The notes: a model not told the origin generated them from the sequence alone. A stretch of DNA of 36,570 nucleotides from Actinomadura geliboluensis (GCF_005889745.1 NZ_VCKZ01000030.1:1-36570); one strand, 5' to 3'. Positions 16,551 to 26,105 are shown, counted from the stretch's first letter. Translations and numbers: made by a program.

Positions 16551-18067
16551 AGCCTCTGGAACCCGGGGACCCGGCACAGGTGGGCCCGTACCGGCTGTTC
16601 GGACGGCTCGGCCGCGGCGGCATGGGCGAGGTCTTCCTCGGCCGCTCCCCCGGCGGCCGGCTCGTCGCGGTCAAGGTCGTGGCCGCCGACCTGGCGTCCG
16701 ACGCCGACTTCCGGCGCCGGTTCGTCGAGGAGGTCGAGGCCGCGCGCAAGGTCGGCGGCTTCTACACCGCGGAGGTCGTCGACGCCGACCCGGACGCCGG
16801 GCGCCCCTGGCTGGTCACCGCCTACATCCCCGGCCCGTCGCTGCAGCAGGCGGTCGCCGAGAGCGGGCCGCTGCCGGACCAGGCGGTCCAGGTCCTCGGT
16901 TCCGGGCTCGCCGAGGGGCTGCTGGCGGTGCACCGCGCCGGCCTGGTGCACCGCGACCTCAAACCGGGCAACGTCCTGCTCGCCGACGACGGCCCGCGCG
17001 TCATCGACTTCGGCATCGCCCGCGCGCTGGACGCCGCGCAGAAGTCCACCGCGGTCATCGGCACCCCGGGGTTCATGTCCCCCGAGCAGGCGCGGGGCCG
17101 CGCGGCGGGGCCGGAGTCGGACGTGTTCTCGCTCGGCTGCGTCCTGGCGTACGCCGCGACCGGCGAGGGCCCCTACGGCAAGGGGCGGCCCGCGGTCGTC
17201 GTCTACCGGATCATCCACGAGGAGCCGGACCTGTCCCGGCTGCCCGAGCGGCTCCGGCCGTTCGTCGCCGCGTGCCTGGCCAAGGACCCCGCCGCACGGC
17301 CCTCGGTCGGCGACGTCCTGGCGCATTTCGCGCCGGCCGCCGACGAGGGGCACTGGCTGCCGGAGCGCGTCAGCGCGATGATCACCGAGCGCAAGGCCGC
17401 CGTGCCGCCGTCCGGCGACCGGCCGCCCGCACCGTGGACCCCGGCTCCACCGCCCCCGGTCACCGCGCACACGCGAGTGGAGACCCGGCCCGCGGCGCCC
17501 CGGACTCCCGTGTGGACGCGCCCTCGGGTGCTCCTCCCAGCCGCCGTGGGCACCGTCGTCCTCACCGCCGCCCTCACCTGGGGAGTGATCGCCCTGACCG
17601 GCGGCGGCGAGCCGGGCGCCCGGGCCACCGGTGGGACGCCGAAGCCGGGGACCGCGTCGCAGGACCCCTGCGATGTGATCGACCAGAGCATCATCCGGGA
17701 GAACCAGCTCATCTCCACCGGTGTGCAGGGCGGCTACCAGAACGCGGCGGAGAACGTCCGCACCTGCGAATGGCGGACCGCCCAGTACGGGGCCGACACC
17801 GACTTCCGGCTGACCCTCATGTACGCCCCGGAACCCGTGCGCCTCTTCCGCACCGAGCTGACCGACGCCGAGCACGACAAGCTGACCGGGCTCCCCGGGA
17901 TGCGGGCGTACGGCAGCGACGACGAGCGCGCCTGCCAGGTCACGTGGGAGAACGAGGGGTCGTCCACCCACGTGAGCACGGTCGCCACCGGCTCGATGAG
18001 CAGCACGGCGGACATGTGTCATATGGCAGCGCGACTGGCCGTGTCGGTGGCTTCCAAGGTGCCGTAA
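16547..18067 (+). CDS. Membrane Ser/Thr protein kinase with extracellular DUF3558-like domain
   Basis: 506 residues. The kinase domain (14-265) is a close paralog of the preceding one, aligned without gaps up to the DFG: LGRGGMGEVFLG, K43, a normal HRDLKPGN loop (D137) and DFG D154, with MSPEQ. A proline-rich linker, a transmembrane helix (VLLPAAVGTVVLTAALTWGVIAL) and a roughly 150-residue external domain with four cysteines follow. The DPCDVID, TCEWR, ACQVTW and DMCHMA positions resemble DUF3558-type lipoprotein domains. It probably senses something outside the cell and may form a pair with the WD40 kinase, since the two overlap and are co-translated. Confidence 0.9.
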   Translation: MKPLEPGDPAQVGPYRLFGRLGRGGMGEVFLGRSPGGRLVAVKVVAADLASDADFRRRFVEEVEAARKVGGFYTAEVVDADPDAGRPWLVTAYIPGPSLQQAVAESGPLPDQAVQVLGSGLAEGLLAVHRAGLVHRDLKPGNVLLADDGPRVIDFGIARALDAAQKSTAVIGTPGFMSPEQARGRAAGPESDVFSLGCVLAYAATGEGPYGKGRPAVVVYRIIHEEPDLSRLPERLRPFVAACLAKDPAARPSVGDVLAHFAPAADEGHWLPERVSAMITERKAAVPPSGDRPPAPWTPAPPPPVTAHTRVETRPAAPRTPVWTRPRVLLPAAVGTVVLTAALTWGVIALTGGGEPGARATGGTPKPGTASQDPCDVIDQSIIRENQLISTGVQGGYQNAAENVRTCEWRTAQYGADTDFRLTLMYAPEPVRLFRTELTDAEHDKLTGLPGMRAYGSDDERACQVTWENEGSSTHVSTVATGSMSSTADMCHMAARLAVSVASKVP

Positions 18068-18203
18068 CGCACGGCCACCTTCCGGCGTCCGGCCTCGCCG
18101 TGGGGGCTCAGCTGGTCTGGCGAACGCCGGCCGCCGTACTCGCGCCAGGCGCCCGGCGGCGCAAACCTGCAACCCCCTCAACCACTGGTGATGTCGCTGA
18201 CAT

Positions 18204-19052
18204 TCAGTAACGGTGCGTGGCTGTGGATGAATTGCCGTCGGCAGCGGGATGAGATGGGAGATTGTCGAGGAAGTCCAAGAGCCCGGCGTGAAGGGCGTCG
18301 GGGCGTTGCAAGTGCAGGTCGTGTTCCGTGCGCGGAATGCTCATGGCCACGGTGTCGGATCGGATGCGGAGCATCTGTTCGGCTTCTTGATCTGGCAGAA
18401 GGCTCGTTTCCGCCAGAATGAGCAGCGTGGGGCAGGTGATGTGGCTCCACTCCTCCCAGAAGGAATGCTGGGCGATCTCGGCGAGTGAGTCGACCATGAC
18501 GTCCTGGTCGAAGCGGGGCCACCATCCGCTATCGCGTTTCTCCAGCCCGGCGGCCCATGCTTCACCGACCGGGCCGCCGCCGAAGAACTCGGCGGCGGCC
18601 ACTCGGGAGTTGAACGGGATCGGCCACGAGCGCAGCCAGGCACCGACCTCTGCCGGCCTGGTCGGTGTTGGACCGCCCGGACCGGCCTCGATCAGAACGA
18701 GCGCCCGGGCGATATCAGGACGAGCGGCAGCGACCAGCATTGCCGTATGCCCGCCCAACGACTGCCCGACCAGCACCGGTTTGTGCAACGCCAACTGCTC
18801 GACAACGGCAATGGCATCGGTGACGTAGGCCGCGCGGCGGGTATCCCCGGGGCGCCGCTCAGCGGCACCATGCCCGCGCTGATCGACCGCGATGACCCGA
18901 TATCGCGGAGTCAATCGATGCGCGAGAAGGTCCCATTCACCCGCATGACCGGCCAACCCGTGCAGCAGCAGGAGGGGCGGCCCCGATCCGCCCCAGTCGC
19001 GGCAGGCGAGACGAACACCATCTCGCACGACGAGTCGTTCTGACCACGCCAC
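18204..19052 (-). CDS. Alpha/beta-hydrolase fold protein
   Basis: 282 residues. The oxyanion-hole HG is in LLLLHGLAGHAGEW; VIAVDQRGHG is strand 4; the nucleophile elbow GQSLGG holds the catalytic Ser. The catalytic His is probably in the late TEHDLHLQRP segment. Related enzymes include epoxide hydrolases, haloperoxidases, esterases and meta-cleavage product hydrolases, so the substrate is open. The GTG start is preceded by GGGAGG at normal spacing. It lies 112 bases after pntB on the same strand and may be read from the same transcript. Confidence 0.85.
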   Translation of the reverse strand: MAWSERLVVRDGVRLACRDWGGSGPPLLLLHGLAGHAGEWDLLAHRLTPRYRVIAVDQRGHGAAERRPGDTRRAAYVTDAIAVVEQLALHKPVLVGQSLGGHTAMLVAAARPDIARALVLIEAGPGGPTPTRPAEVGAWLRSWPIPFNSRVAAAEFFGGGPVGEAWAAGLEKRDSGWWPRFDQDVMVDSLAEIAQHSFWEEWSHITCPTLLILAETSLLPDQEAEQMLRIRSDTVAMSIPRTEHDLHLQRPDALHAGLLDFLDNLPSHPAADGNSSTATHRY

Positions 19053-19164
19053 CTCAACACCTCCCGTTCATCAGCGGGTATCGGACACACTGCGAACGAC
19101 CTCGACGCGCCCTCAGCAAGCTCACGAGATCCGGTGGGGGTCAGGATGGTGTGGCGGTCTCGGG

Positions 19165-20607
19165 TCAGCCGGCCACCGGTGTGAGGTGTCCGAGGGCACG
19201 GAGGATGCCGTCGACTTGTTCCCTGGCGTCACCGAAGAGCATCTGGGTGTTGTCGCGGAAGAAGAGCGGGTTCTGGACGCCGGCGTACCCAGTGGCCATG
19301 GAGCGTTTGAACACGATGACCTGCCGGGCGTTCCAGACCTCCAGGACGGGCATGCCGGCGATGGGGCTAGCGGGGTCCTCCTCGGCGGCGGGGTTGACGA
19401 TGTCGTTGGCGCCGATCACCAGGACCACGTCGGTGGCACCGAAGTCGTCGTTGATCTCGTCCATCTCCAGCACCAGGTCGTAGGGCACCTTGGCCTCGGC
19501 GAGCAGCACGTTCATGTGGCCGGGGAGCCGGCCGGCGACCGGGTGGATGCCGAACCTGACCTGGGCGCCGAGGTCCCGCAGCCGCGCGGTCAGCGCGGCG
19601 ACGGGGGCCTGTGCCTGGGCGACGGCCATGCCGTAGCCGGGAATGATGATCACCGAGGAGGCCGCGGTGAGCACTTCGGCGGTCTCCGCGGCGGTGATCT
19701 CCCGGTGCCGGCCCTGGTCGGCACCGGACGCGGCGGGCGCCTCGAGGCCGAACCCGCCGGCGATGACCGAGAGGAACGAGCGGTTCATCGCCTTGCACAT
19801 GATCGCCGACAGGTAGGCGCCCGAGGAGCCCACCAGCGCGCCCACGATGATCAGGAGGTCGTTGCCGAGCAGGAACCCGGACGCGGCGGCCGCCCAGCCG
19901 GAGTAGCTGTTCAGCATGGAGACCACCACCGGCATGTCGCCGCCGCCGATGGAGGCGACCAGATGCCAGCCGAGCAGCAGCGCCACCGCGGTGACCGCGA
20001 TGAGCTGCCACATCTGGGGCTCGACGACGAAGGCGACCGTGAGCGCGGAGAACGCGACGAGCGCCGCGACGTTGAGCAGGTTCTTGCCCGGCAGCATCAG
20101 CGGCGCGGACTTCAACTTGCCCGACAGCTTGCCGTAGGCCACGACCGAGCCGGTGAAGGTGACGCCGCCGATGAGGACGCCGATGAAGACCTCGGCGCTG
20201 TGGATGCCGAGCATGCCCTCGCGGGCGAGCGCCGCCGCCTCCGTCCCCCCGGGGTGGTGCTCGACGTGCAGGTATCCGCTCCAGCCGACCAGGACCGCGG
20301 CCAGCCCGACGAAGCTGTGCAGCAGCGCGATGAGCTCGGGCATCGCGGTCATCTCCACCGACCTGGCCCGCTGCAGGCCGATCAGCGCGCCGACCGCGAC
20401 CGCGGCCACGAGCAGCCCGAACGCGGGGAGGTCGATGCCGTCGTCGGCGGTGAGGGCGACGGTGGCGACGAGCGCCACGGCCATGCCGAGCATCCCGTAG
20501 GTGTTGCCCAGGCGCGCGGATTCGTGCCGTGAGAGCCCTGCCAGCGCGCGGATGAAGAACAGCGCCGCGACGATGTACGCCGCGGTCGCCGCCGTTGCGA
20601 CCGTCAT
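19165..20607 (-). CDS. pntB: NAD(P)+ transhydrogenase subunit beta
   Basis: 480 residues, the normal length. The N-terminal part has about nine membrane helices. The C-terminal NADP(H)-binding domain shows [14 protein letters not shown], the dinucleotide fingerprint, then [34 protein letters not shown] and the [17 protein letters not shown] lid region. PntB couples proton re-entry to hydride transfer from NADH to NADP+, supplying NADPH. It starts 3 bases after the pntA stop, with its ribosome binding site AGGAG inside the end of pntA. Confidence 0.96.
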   Translation of the reverse strand: MTVATAATAAYIVAALFFIRALAGLSRHESARLGNTYGMLGMAVALVATVALTADDGIDLPAFGLLVAAVAVGALIGLQRARSVEMTAMPELIALLHSFVGLAAVLVGWSGYLHVEHHPGGTEAAALAREGMLGIHSAEVFIGVLIGGVTFTGSVVAYGKLSGKLKSAPLMLPGKNLLNVAALVAFSALTVAFVVEPQMWQLIAVTAVALLLGWHLVASIGGGDMPVVVSMLNSYSGWAAAASGFLLGNDLLIIVGALVGSSGAYLSAIMCKAMNRSFLSVIAGGFGLEAPAASGADQGRHREITAAETAEVLTAASSVIIIPGYGMAVAQAQAPVAALTARLRDLGAQVRFGIHPVAGRLPGHMNVLLAEAKVPYDLVLEMDEINDDFGATDVVLVIGANDIVNPAAEEDPASPIAGMPVLEVWNARQVIVFKRSMATGYAGVQNPLFFRDNTQMLFGDAREQVDGILRALGHLTPVAG

Positions 20608-20610
20608 TGC

Positions 20611-22152
20611 CTAGCTCCTGATGAACATGGCGAGCATGCGGCGGGTGACCGCGAATCCGCCGAAGACGTTGATGCTCGCGAGCAGGATCGCCGCGAGTGA
20701 GAGGACGGTGATCGCCGCGCTTCCCGTGCCGATCTGCACCAGCGCTCCGACCACGATGATCCCGGAAATCGCGTTGGTCACCGACATCAGCGGGGTGTGC
20801 AGTGCGTGGTGCACGTTCCCGATCACGTAGTAGCCGATCACGATGGCCAGCGCGAACACGGTCAGGTGCACCTGCAGCGCCGCCGGCGAGAACGCGATCA
20901 GGCCGAACACCCCGGCGGCCGCGATCGCGGTGCCGAGCCGGCGCAGCACCGGGTTCGCCTTGCCGGCCGGGTGGGCCGGGCCGTCCGCCTCGGCCTCCTG
21001 CCGTGCCGGACGGACGGCCGCCGGTGCCGCCGACACCGCCACCGGCGGCGGCGGCCAGGTGAGCTCCCCCTCGCGGACGACGGTCATCGAGCGTTGCACG
21101 ACGTCGTCGAAGTCCAGGACGAGTTGGCCGTCCCGCTGCGGGGTCATCAGCTGTATCAGGTTGACCAGGTTGGTGCCGTACATCTGGGACGCCTGCGCGG
21201 GCAGCCGTCCGGCCAGGTCGGTGTAGCCGAGGATGATCACGCCGTTCGCGGTGACCACCCGCTCGCCGGGGACCGTCCCCTCGACGTTGCCGCCGTTGGC
21301 CGCCGCCATGTCGACGATCACCGAACCCGGCCGCATCGTCGCCACCATCTCCGCGGTGATCAGCTTCGGCGCGGGTTTGCCGGGGATGAGCGCGGTGGTG
21401 ACGACGATGTCGACGTCACGGCACTGCTCGGCGTACAGCGCGGCGGCGCGGACGTTGTAGTCGTCCGACATCTCCTTGGCGTAGCCGGTGCCCGGAGCGT
21501 CGTCCGGCTCGGCCTCGGCGACGGCGAGGTAGTCGCCGCCGAGCGAGCGCACCTGGTCGGCGACCTCCGGCCGCGGGTCAGTGGCCCTGACGATCGCGCC
21601 CAGGCTGCCGGCCGCGCCGATCGCCGCGAGCCCGGCGACGCCGGCCCCCGCGACCAGCACTTTCGCCGGCGGCACCTTGCCCGCCGCGGTCACCTGCCCC
21701 GTGAAGAACCGCCCGAACTCGTGCGCGGCCTCGATCACCGCGCGGTACCCGGCGATATTGGCCATCGAGGAGAGCACGTCGAACGACTGCGCCCGGGAGA
21801 TCCGCGGCACCGCGTCCAGCGACAGTGCCGTGATGGGGCGCGCGGCGAGGTCCTCCACCAGGTCCGGCCTGAACCGGGGGCTCAGCATGCCGATCAGCGT
21901 GGCACCCGGTCGCAGGGCGTCCAGGCGCTCGGGCGAGGGCGGGGCGACGCCCAGCACCACGTCCGCGGCCTGCGCGTCTCCGATGGCGGCGCCCGCGGCC
22001 TCATACCGGTCATCGGGGAAGCCCGCGCCGGCTCCGGCGCCGGACTCGACGATCACCGCGTACCCGAGCTTCTGCAGCCGGGTGACGGTGTCCGGCGTCA
22101 CCGCCACCCGCCGCTCGCCGGGCGAATCCTCCTTGAGAATTCCAACGATCAT
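20611..22152 (-). CDS. pntA: NAD(P)+ transhydrogenase subunit alpha
   Basis: 513 residues. The NAD(H)-binding domain I (about 1-370) begins [20 protein letters not shown] and has the [17 protein letters not shown] fold and the mobile-loop tyrosine region. A proline/alanine linker leads to four membrane helices ([13 protein letters not shown] to [17 protein letters not shown]). Many actinobacteria split this into PntAA and PntAB; here it is one chain. The start ATG 22152 has GAGGTGG 6 bases upstream. The much longer open frame upstream is not coding. Together with PntB it forms the proton-pumping transhydrogenase. Confidence 0.95.
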   Translation of the reverse strand: MIVGILKEDSPGERRVAVTPDTVTRLQKLGYAVIVESGAGAGAGFPDDRYEAAGAAIGDAQAADVVLGVAPPSPERLDALRPGATLIGMLSPRFRPDLVEDLAARPITALSLDAVPRISRAQSFDVLSSMANIAGYRAVIEAAHEFGRFFTGQVTAAGKVPPAKVLVAGAGVAGLAAIGAAGSLGAIVRATDPRPEVADQVRSLGGDYLAVAEAEPDDAPGTGYAKEMSDDYNVRAAALYAEQCRDVDIVVTTALIPGKPAPKLITAEMVATMRPGSVIVDMAAANGGNVEGTVPGERVVTANGVIILGYTDLAGRLPAQASQMYGTNLVNLIQLMTPQRDGQLVLDFDDVVQRSMTVVREGELTWPPPPVAVSAAPAAVRPARQEAEADGPAHPAGKANPVLRRLGTAIAAAGVFGLIAFSPAALQVHLTVFALAIVIGYYVIGNVHHALHTPLMSVTNAISGIIVVGALVQIGTGSAAITVLSLAAILLASINVFGGFAVTRRMLAMFIRS

Positions 22153-22429
22153 GACAACCACCTCGTATCTCTCCCGCATCAGCGCCGTGAACGCGCAGTA
22201 CGGGGCATCGCGCCGGGTTGCCGGGGTGCCTGCCCGCCAGTCCGGACATGGACGAGCTGACGGCGCCAAGTATCTCGGCATCAAGGTAATTCTGCCGCGA
22301 GCGGGACCGCCGCCGCTATGCACTGTGTGCCAGTCTTGGCTGCGGAAGTTGGGCACTTCCCACGGTCAACGCCACGGTTATCTTCCCCGGTCCAGTGAGC
22401 GAGGAGCCCGAGGCCATGACGCGCAGCCG
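22153..22429. other. Intergenic region upstream of pntA
   Basis: Non-coding stretch between the pntA start and a decayed STAS-like frame. Apart from the pntA ribosome binding site it should carry the pntA promoter on the minus strand. I see no strong repeat or additional gene. Confidence 0.4.
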
Positions 22430-22620
22430 GGCTGACGCCGATGTGCTCGTCCAGACCAACGGCCACCCGGTTCAGCTCCGAGACGGCCCGCGGCCGCCTT
22501 AGCGTCATCGCCGCCGGCACCGCCTGCTCGTGCAGCGCACCGACGGTGAAGGCGTCCACCTCACCCTGGACGTCCACCACCGCCCACGCCGTGGCGCGTT
22601 CGCCGGATCCTCGACCGTCC
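22430..22620 (-). pseudogene. Decayed STAS-domain (anti-sigma antagonist) fragment
   Basis: Minus-strand translation reads WAVVDVQGEVDAFTVGALH, which matches the first strand and helix of STAS anti-sigma-factor antagonists (V-x-G-E-x-D...T...AL). The next part, ELNRVAVGLDEHIGV, looks like a damaged version of the usual DL-x-x-V-x-F-LDS-x-G-x-GV core. The phospho-accepting Ser is absent and there is no credible start or stop, so this is probably a relic. The identification rests on motif resemblance only. Confidence 0.35.
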
Positions 22621-22769
22621 CCGAGTGTCCGCCCGCCGGGACGCGGCCCTCCGCACCATCTCCGCCTCACTCACACCTTGCGGCCCGCTCCCCCACGCGG
22701 CCGAAGCGCTCGCGACTGGAGCAGAGAACCCGGAAGTGTGATCTACGAAACTCTGTAGCGGCCAAGGTA

Positions 22770-22793
22770 GATTTTCGACCGGACGGCGGGTAG
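22770..22793 (+). promoter_or_regulatory. Possible SigB/SigH-type promoter of the MerR leader
   Basis: GATT (22770-22773), 14 bases, then GGGTAG (22788-22793) fits the stress-sigma pattern GNNT-N14-16-GGGTAY except for the final base. It lies just before a long stretch with no credible gene that leads to the MerR-type gene. Promoter function is inferred. Confidence 0.3.
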
Positions 22794-23254
22794 TGTTCCT
22801 GTCATCGAAGAGAGACGAGTCCAAGAGGACCGGCAGAGGACGAACTGCCGGAAGGTACGGAAGACACCGGCCGGGCGTGCCGGGGCCAACGCAGTGGAAG
22901 GGGCTCCGGCAGCCGGCGGCCGACAGGTCACCGGGAACGGCGTGCCGTACGACGCGGTACGCGAGCAACCACGCAGTACCGGTAGTGATGTCAAAGAAAG
23001 GAGGGTTCGACGCCATCGGGATCGCCCGACGCAGGCTCCAGTCACGCCGCGCGGGTACCGCAGCCCCACAGATTGGACGGTGGTCTACGGTCACGCATAC
23101 GCGATCCCCGCGTCCCCGCCCCCGTCTGGGCGGCTGACACGGAAGACCGGCCCGTCAGAGCCGGTAGATGGTGTTGTACCTCTGGGCCCCGGCGCGCATT
23201 CTGGCGCCGGGGCCCCTGTCGTCGCTGCCGGCCCAAGGCAGTACGGAAGGTTTA
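22794..23254 (+). ncRNA. Candidate long structured leader RNA of the MerR-type gene
   Basis: About 460 bases without a convincing gene on either strand, rich in purine runs (CGAAGAGAGACGAG, CCAAGAGGACCGGCAGAGG) and local inverted repeats such as GGCAG/CTGCC. A Shine-Dalgarno-like GAAAGGAGGG near 22996 has no ATG or GTG at the right distance. The stretch ends in a perfect 12-base GC hairpin 39 bases before the MerR start. This arrangement suggests a regulatory 5' leader with an attenuator, or a separate small RNA. I could not match it to a known RNA family. Confidence 0.35.
23184..23215 (+). terminator. Strong GC hairpin (attenuator or terminator) before MerR gene
   Basis: GGGCCCCGGCGC (23184-23195) and GCGCCGGGGCCC (23204-23215) pair perfectly around an 8-base loop. 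No T-run follows. It lies upstream of the MerR-type gene and downstream of a long gene-free stretch, so it can end a leader transcript. Confidence 0.7.
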
Positions 23255-23656
23255 GTGAAGGCATCCCAGCCGGCCCGGGCCGGCGACCAGCAGGATCGGC
23301 ATCACGCGCACGCCGCCGAGGATTCCGGCGGGCTCGAAGGCAAGCTCGACGACGAGGACTACCCGGCCTACAGCATGGGCCGCGCCGCCGAGATGCTGGA
23401 CGTCACTCCGGCGTTCCTGCGCAGCCTCGACAACGCCCGCCTCATCGTCCCGCAGCGCTCAGCCGGCGGACACCGCCGCTACTCCCGCTACCAGCTGCGG
23501 CTGGCGCAACGCGCCCGCGACCTGATCGACCAGGGCACCCCGCTGGACGCCGCCTGCCGCATCATCATCCTCGAAGACCAACTCGCCGAAGCCCAGCGCA
23601 TCAACGCTGAACTCCAGCACGACCGCAACGAACGGGCGGCACGAAACCTACCCTGA
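23255..23656 (+). CDS. MerR-family (HTH) transcriptional regulator
   Basis: 133 residues. A polar N-terminus of about 35 residues is followed by the MerR winged helix (YSMGRAAEMLDVTPAFLRSLDNARLIVPQRSAGGHRRYSRYQL) and a second helical part (ARDLIDQGTPLDAACRIIILEDQLAEAQ) ending in a short coiled coil. There is no effector-binding domain and no metal-binding cysteine, so it belongs with the small MerR-like regulators of actinomycetes. The GTG start has GGAAGG 4 bases upstream. The preceding long leader with a hairpin suggests control at the RNA level. Confidence 0.85.
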   Translation: MKASQPARAGDQQDRHHAHAAEDSGGLEGKLDDEDYPAYSMGRAAEMLDVTPAFLRSLDNARLIVPQRSAGGHRRYSRYQLRLAQRARDLIDQGTPLDAACRIIILEDQLAEAQRINAELQHDRNERAARNLP

Positions 23657-24180
23657 ACCCGCCGGCCCCCGGTCCGCTCCGCCTTGCCGACGACGGACGG
23701 TACTCGAAACGGAAGCCGCGGAAGCAAGTCCGCAGGGGCCGCGGCCAAGCCGCCGACCACGAGCCGCAGACTCATCGCCGGCAGCCGCACACCGATCTGT
23801 AGCGCGTCCAGCCGGCACACCGCCCCCGGTCGAGCGCGGTCGCTGCCGCAAGCCTCGTCCGTTCAGGTCAAGCGGCATGATCGTGCTCGTTGAGGGTTCC
23901 GTCCGGACATTGTGTTCTTCGGACGTTCAGGTGGGCGATCTGGTCTGGTCCAGTGATCGGTGGAGGCGGCTTTCCGAGTTCCTGAGGGGCTTTGCGTGGT
24001 GCTGCCATCGCAGTTACCGTCGCGCTCTCGCAGGATCAGGTCATCTCCCCGGGAACTTGTGGTTGATGGCTGGCGGCAGTTGGTACGGACGGTCGGGCCC
24101 GCGCTAGAAAAGATCTGTGTTGGAGGCATAGCCGCGGGGCCTTCGTGGGTCTGAGTGGGTGACACCACAGAGGAGGCCCG
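23657..24180. other. Gene-free interval
   Basis: About 520 bases between the MerR-type gene and the SigE-family sigma gene. The open frames here have poor codon character and no recognisable motif. A weak 6-base hairpin (CGTCCG/CGGACG) lies near 23910-23935. The last 100 bases should hold the sigma-gene promoter; TTGGTA and TAGAAA elements occur but with spacing longer than usual. Its lower G+C from about 23880 to 24150 suggests inserted or decayed DNA. Confidence 0.4.
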
Positions 24181-24687
24181 TTGAACCGAGAGGCCCGCGA
24201 GAGCTTCGCCGCATTCGTCGCGGCACGGTCCGGCAGCCTCATCCGGACGGCGTACGTGCTGGCCGGGGATCAGCACGCCGCCGAGGACCTATTGCAGAAC
24301 GCCCTGGCGAAGACGGCCGCGCGGTGGGGCCGCGTGCGCGACAACCCGGAGGGCTACGTCCGCCGCGCCATGTACAACGAGCAGGTCAACCGGTGGCGCC
24401 GACGGCGCCGCGAGTCGGTCGTCGCGGAGCCTCCGGACTTGCCATCCGCCGGCCCGGACGTCGACCTGCGGCTGGCGCTGGAACGCGCGCTGCTGGCCCT
24501 GCCACCGCGCAAGCGGGCCGTGCTGGTCCTGCGCTACTACGAGGACCTGCCCGAACGCGAGGTCGCCGCGATCATGGGCTGCTCGGTCGGCACCGTCCGC
24601 AGCCAGACGCACCGCGCGATCGCCCGGCTCCGGGAACTCGCCCCCGACCTGGCCGTCCACCTCACTCCGACCGGGAGCCGACCATGA
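24181..24687 (+). CDS. SigE-family ECF RNA polymerase sigma factor
   Basis: 168 residues. Region 2 spans about residues 8-75 (FAAFVAARSGSLIRTAYVLAGDQHAAEDLLQNALAKTAARW), and region 4 about 100-155 (LLALPPRKRAVLVLRYYEDLPEREVAAIMGCSVGTVRSQTHRAIARLRE). The FVAARSGSLIRTAYVL opening is typical of the actinobacterial SigE70-like ECF group. The TTG start is chosen because AGAGGAGG lies 5 bases before it. The stop overlaps the next gene by ATGA, the usual arrangement with a membrane-bound partner that controls the sigma factor. Confidence 0.92.
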   Translation: MNREARESFAAFVAARSGSLIRTAYVLAGDQHAAEDLLQNALAKTAARWGRVRDNPEGYVRRAMYNEQVNRWRRRRRESVVAEPPDLPSAGPDVDLRLALERALLALPPRKRAVLVLRYYEDLPEREVAAIMGCSVGTVRSQTHRAIARLRELAPDLAVHLTPTGSRP

Positions 24688-25538
24688 CCGACCAGATGCT
24701 CAGGGACGCCCTCACCGCGCTCGCCGATCGCGCCGAGCCCGCCGACGACCTCACCGACCGCGCTCTGCGCACCGCCGCCCGCCGCCGGACCAGGAAGGCC
24801 GCCGGTGCGGCGGCGCTCGCCCTGGCGGCCGTCGTCCCCGTCGTGGTCGTCGCGGGTGGCGACCGCCCGGAGACCGGCGTTCTCGGCCCCACGGCCGAGC
24901 CGTCCCGGATCGCGGACGCGCTGCCGGACGACACCCCCGAGGAGCGGGCGATCACCCGCGCCTGCCTGCGCGACGGGCGCGTGTCGGACTTCCGGGTGCT
25001 GACGCGGCAGCGGGTGCCGGGCGGGCTGCTCGTGGAGATCGGCGGCACCCGCGGCTACGTCCTCTGCGTGACCGGCGGAGGCGACAACACCGAACCGCCG
25101 CAGGTGCACGCCTGGCCCGGCAGGACGGACGGCCGCCTCTTCGGCTTCGACGCGCCGCTCCGCGTGGACGGTATCCGGCAGGTGCAGGCCCTGAAGTGGG
25201 ACGAACTGCACGCCGTGGTCGTCGGCCGCGCCAAGCCCGGCGTGACCCGCGTCGCCGTGGCCTGGGACGGCGGCCGCACCGCGCGGGTCGCCGTCCAGGA
25301 CGGCTTCTTCATCGCCCAGACCCCGACCCGGATGATGCCGGACCACGGGGCGACCGGCCCGATGTCGGCGGGCGCGATGTCCTCGCCCACGATCCGCGTC
25401 AAGACCGTGACCGGTTACGACGGCGCGGGCAAGGCCGTCCACACCTGGCGGCCGCAGGTCCGGACGGAGGAGGCCGGCTTCGTCCCCGAAGACTGCACCG
25501 ACGGCCTGACCCGTCCCCGCCCCACGCTCTGCGACTGA
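24684..25538 (+). CDS. Membrane-anchored protein, probable partner/anti-sigma of the SigE-family factor
   Basis: 284 residues. A cytoplasmic N-terminus of about 37 residues (DALTALADRAEPADDLTDRALRTAARRR) is followed by one membrane helix (AGAAALALAAVVPVVVVAGG) and a roughly 225-residue external domain with cysteines at ACLRDG, VLCVTGG, EDCTDG and TLCD. Proteins of this build overlap SigE-type sigma genes in many actinomycetes and are presumed to restrain them. No zinc-finger HxxxCxxC anti-sigma motif is present, so the role is inferred from position. Confidence 0.7.
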   Translation: MTDQMLRDALTALADRAEPADDLTDRALRTAARRRTRKAAGAAALALAAVVPVVVVAGGDRPETGVLGPTAEPSRIADALPDDTPEERAITRACLRDGRVSDFRVLTRQRVPGGLLVEIGGTRGYVLCVTGGGDNTEPPQVHAWPGRTDGRLFGFDAPLRVDGIRQVQALKWDELHAVVVGRAKPGVTRVAVAWDGGRTARVAVQDGFFIAQTPTRMMPDHGATGPMSAGAMSSPTIRVKTVTGYDGAGKAVHTWRPQVRTEEAGFVPEDCTDGLTRPRPTLCD

Positions 25539-25553
25539 CCCCGGGAGGCGGCC

Positions 25554-25964
25554 ATGCCGATCCGGCACAGGGCGGCCGAACTCGCCCTCCACTGGCACGC
25601 CGGGCTGTTGGCCGGGCAGGCGCTGACGGCCGCCGTCTACGGCGAGCATCGCCGGAGCCGCGCGCTGACCGCCCGCGCCGTCCTCCGCGGCCCCGCCGCG
25701 GTGGAACGCCTCGTCACCGTCTGGTGCAGGACGATTCTGCACGAGCGCCCACCGGACATCGGCGTACGCCGCGACATCGAGCAGGTGCCGACTCCGGCGC
25801 GCTGGGCCGCGCGGGTGCTCGCCGCCGTGGCGGCCCGCGACCGGCTCGGGCTTTCCGCCCTCGTCGGCGCCATCCCCGCCGACGAACTCGAACCACATCT
25901 GACATCCCTGCTGTACCTGGCCGTCGACGCGGTCGCCGATCGCGACGAGGAGATCTGCCTCTGA
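25554..25964 (+). CDS. Small alpha-helical hypothetical protein
   Basis: 136 residues with GGGAGG upstream of ATG 25554, 15 bases after the anti-sigma-like gene, so probably the third gene of the sigma operon. The sequence is alanine- and arginine-rich and likely all helix (AAELALHWHAGLLAGQALTAAVYG, ARWAARVLAAVAARDRLGLSALVGAIP). It has no signal peptide or membrane segment and an acidic tail (DRDEEICL). I do not recognise a family. Confidence 0.65.
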   Translation: MPIRHRAAELALHWHAGLLAGQALTAAVYGEHRRSRALTARAVLRGPAAVERLVTVWCRTILHERPPDIGVRRDIEQVPTPARWAARVLAAVAARDRLGLSALVGAIPADELEPHLTSLLYLAVDAVADRDEEICL

Positions 25965-26040
25965 CGTCACCACAATCTGTTCATCTGGCCACCGTCACAG
26001 GGAACTCGAATCTCGCTCAACCTGACGATCAGCCAAAAGC

Positions 26041-26085
26041 GTCACCCGGCTAGGCAAGCCAGAGACTCTCACCTAGCCGGGTGAC
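26041..26085. terminator. Bidirectional terminator, perfect 14-base stem
   Basis: GTCACCCGGCTAGG (26041-26054) pairs with CCTAGCCGGGTGAC (26072-26085) around a 17-base loop. It lies between the convergent sigma operon and the ndh-type gene and can serve both. Confidence 0.75.
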
Positions 26086-26105
26086 ACATGTCCTCAAGCG
26101 CAGCG

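Noticed and set aside
15242-18067. 941-codon plus-strand frame merging both kinases
   Set aside because: The first 435 codons are the wrong frame of the WD40 kinase; the second kinase starts at GTG 16547 within it.
22561-23094. Minus-strand open frames of 177 and 108 codons
   Set aside because: No motif, start signal or codon preference; they are antisense to the leader-like region.
22794-23254. tmRNA, RNase P RNA, 6S RNA or group II intron
   Set aside because: The tmRNA T-arm and ends, the RNase P GAGGAAAGTCC core and an intron domain V were looked for and not seen; a GGTTCGA near 23001 lacks the rest of a tRNA.
23877-24107. 76-codon ORF as a transposase remnant
   Set aside because: The translation has no transposase motif and poor codon character; no terminal repeats are visible.
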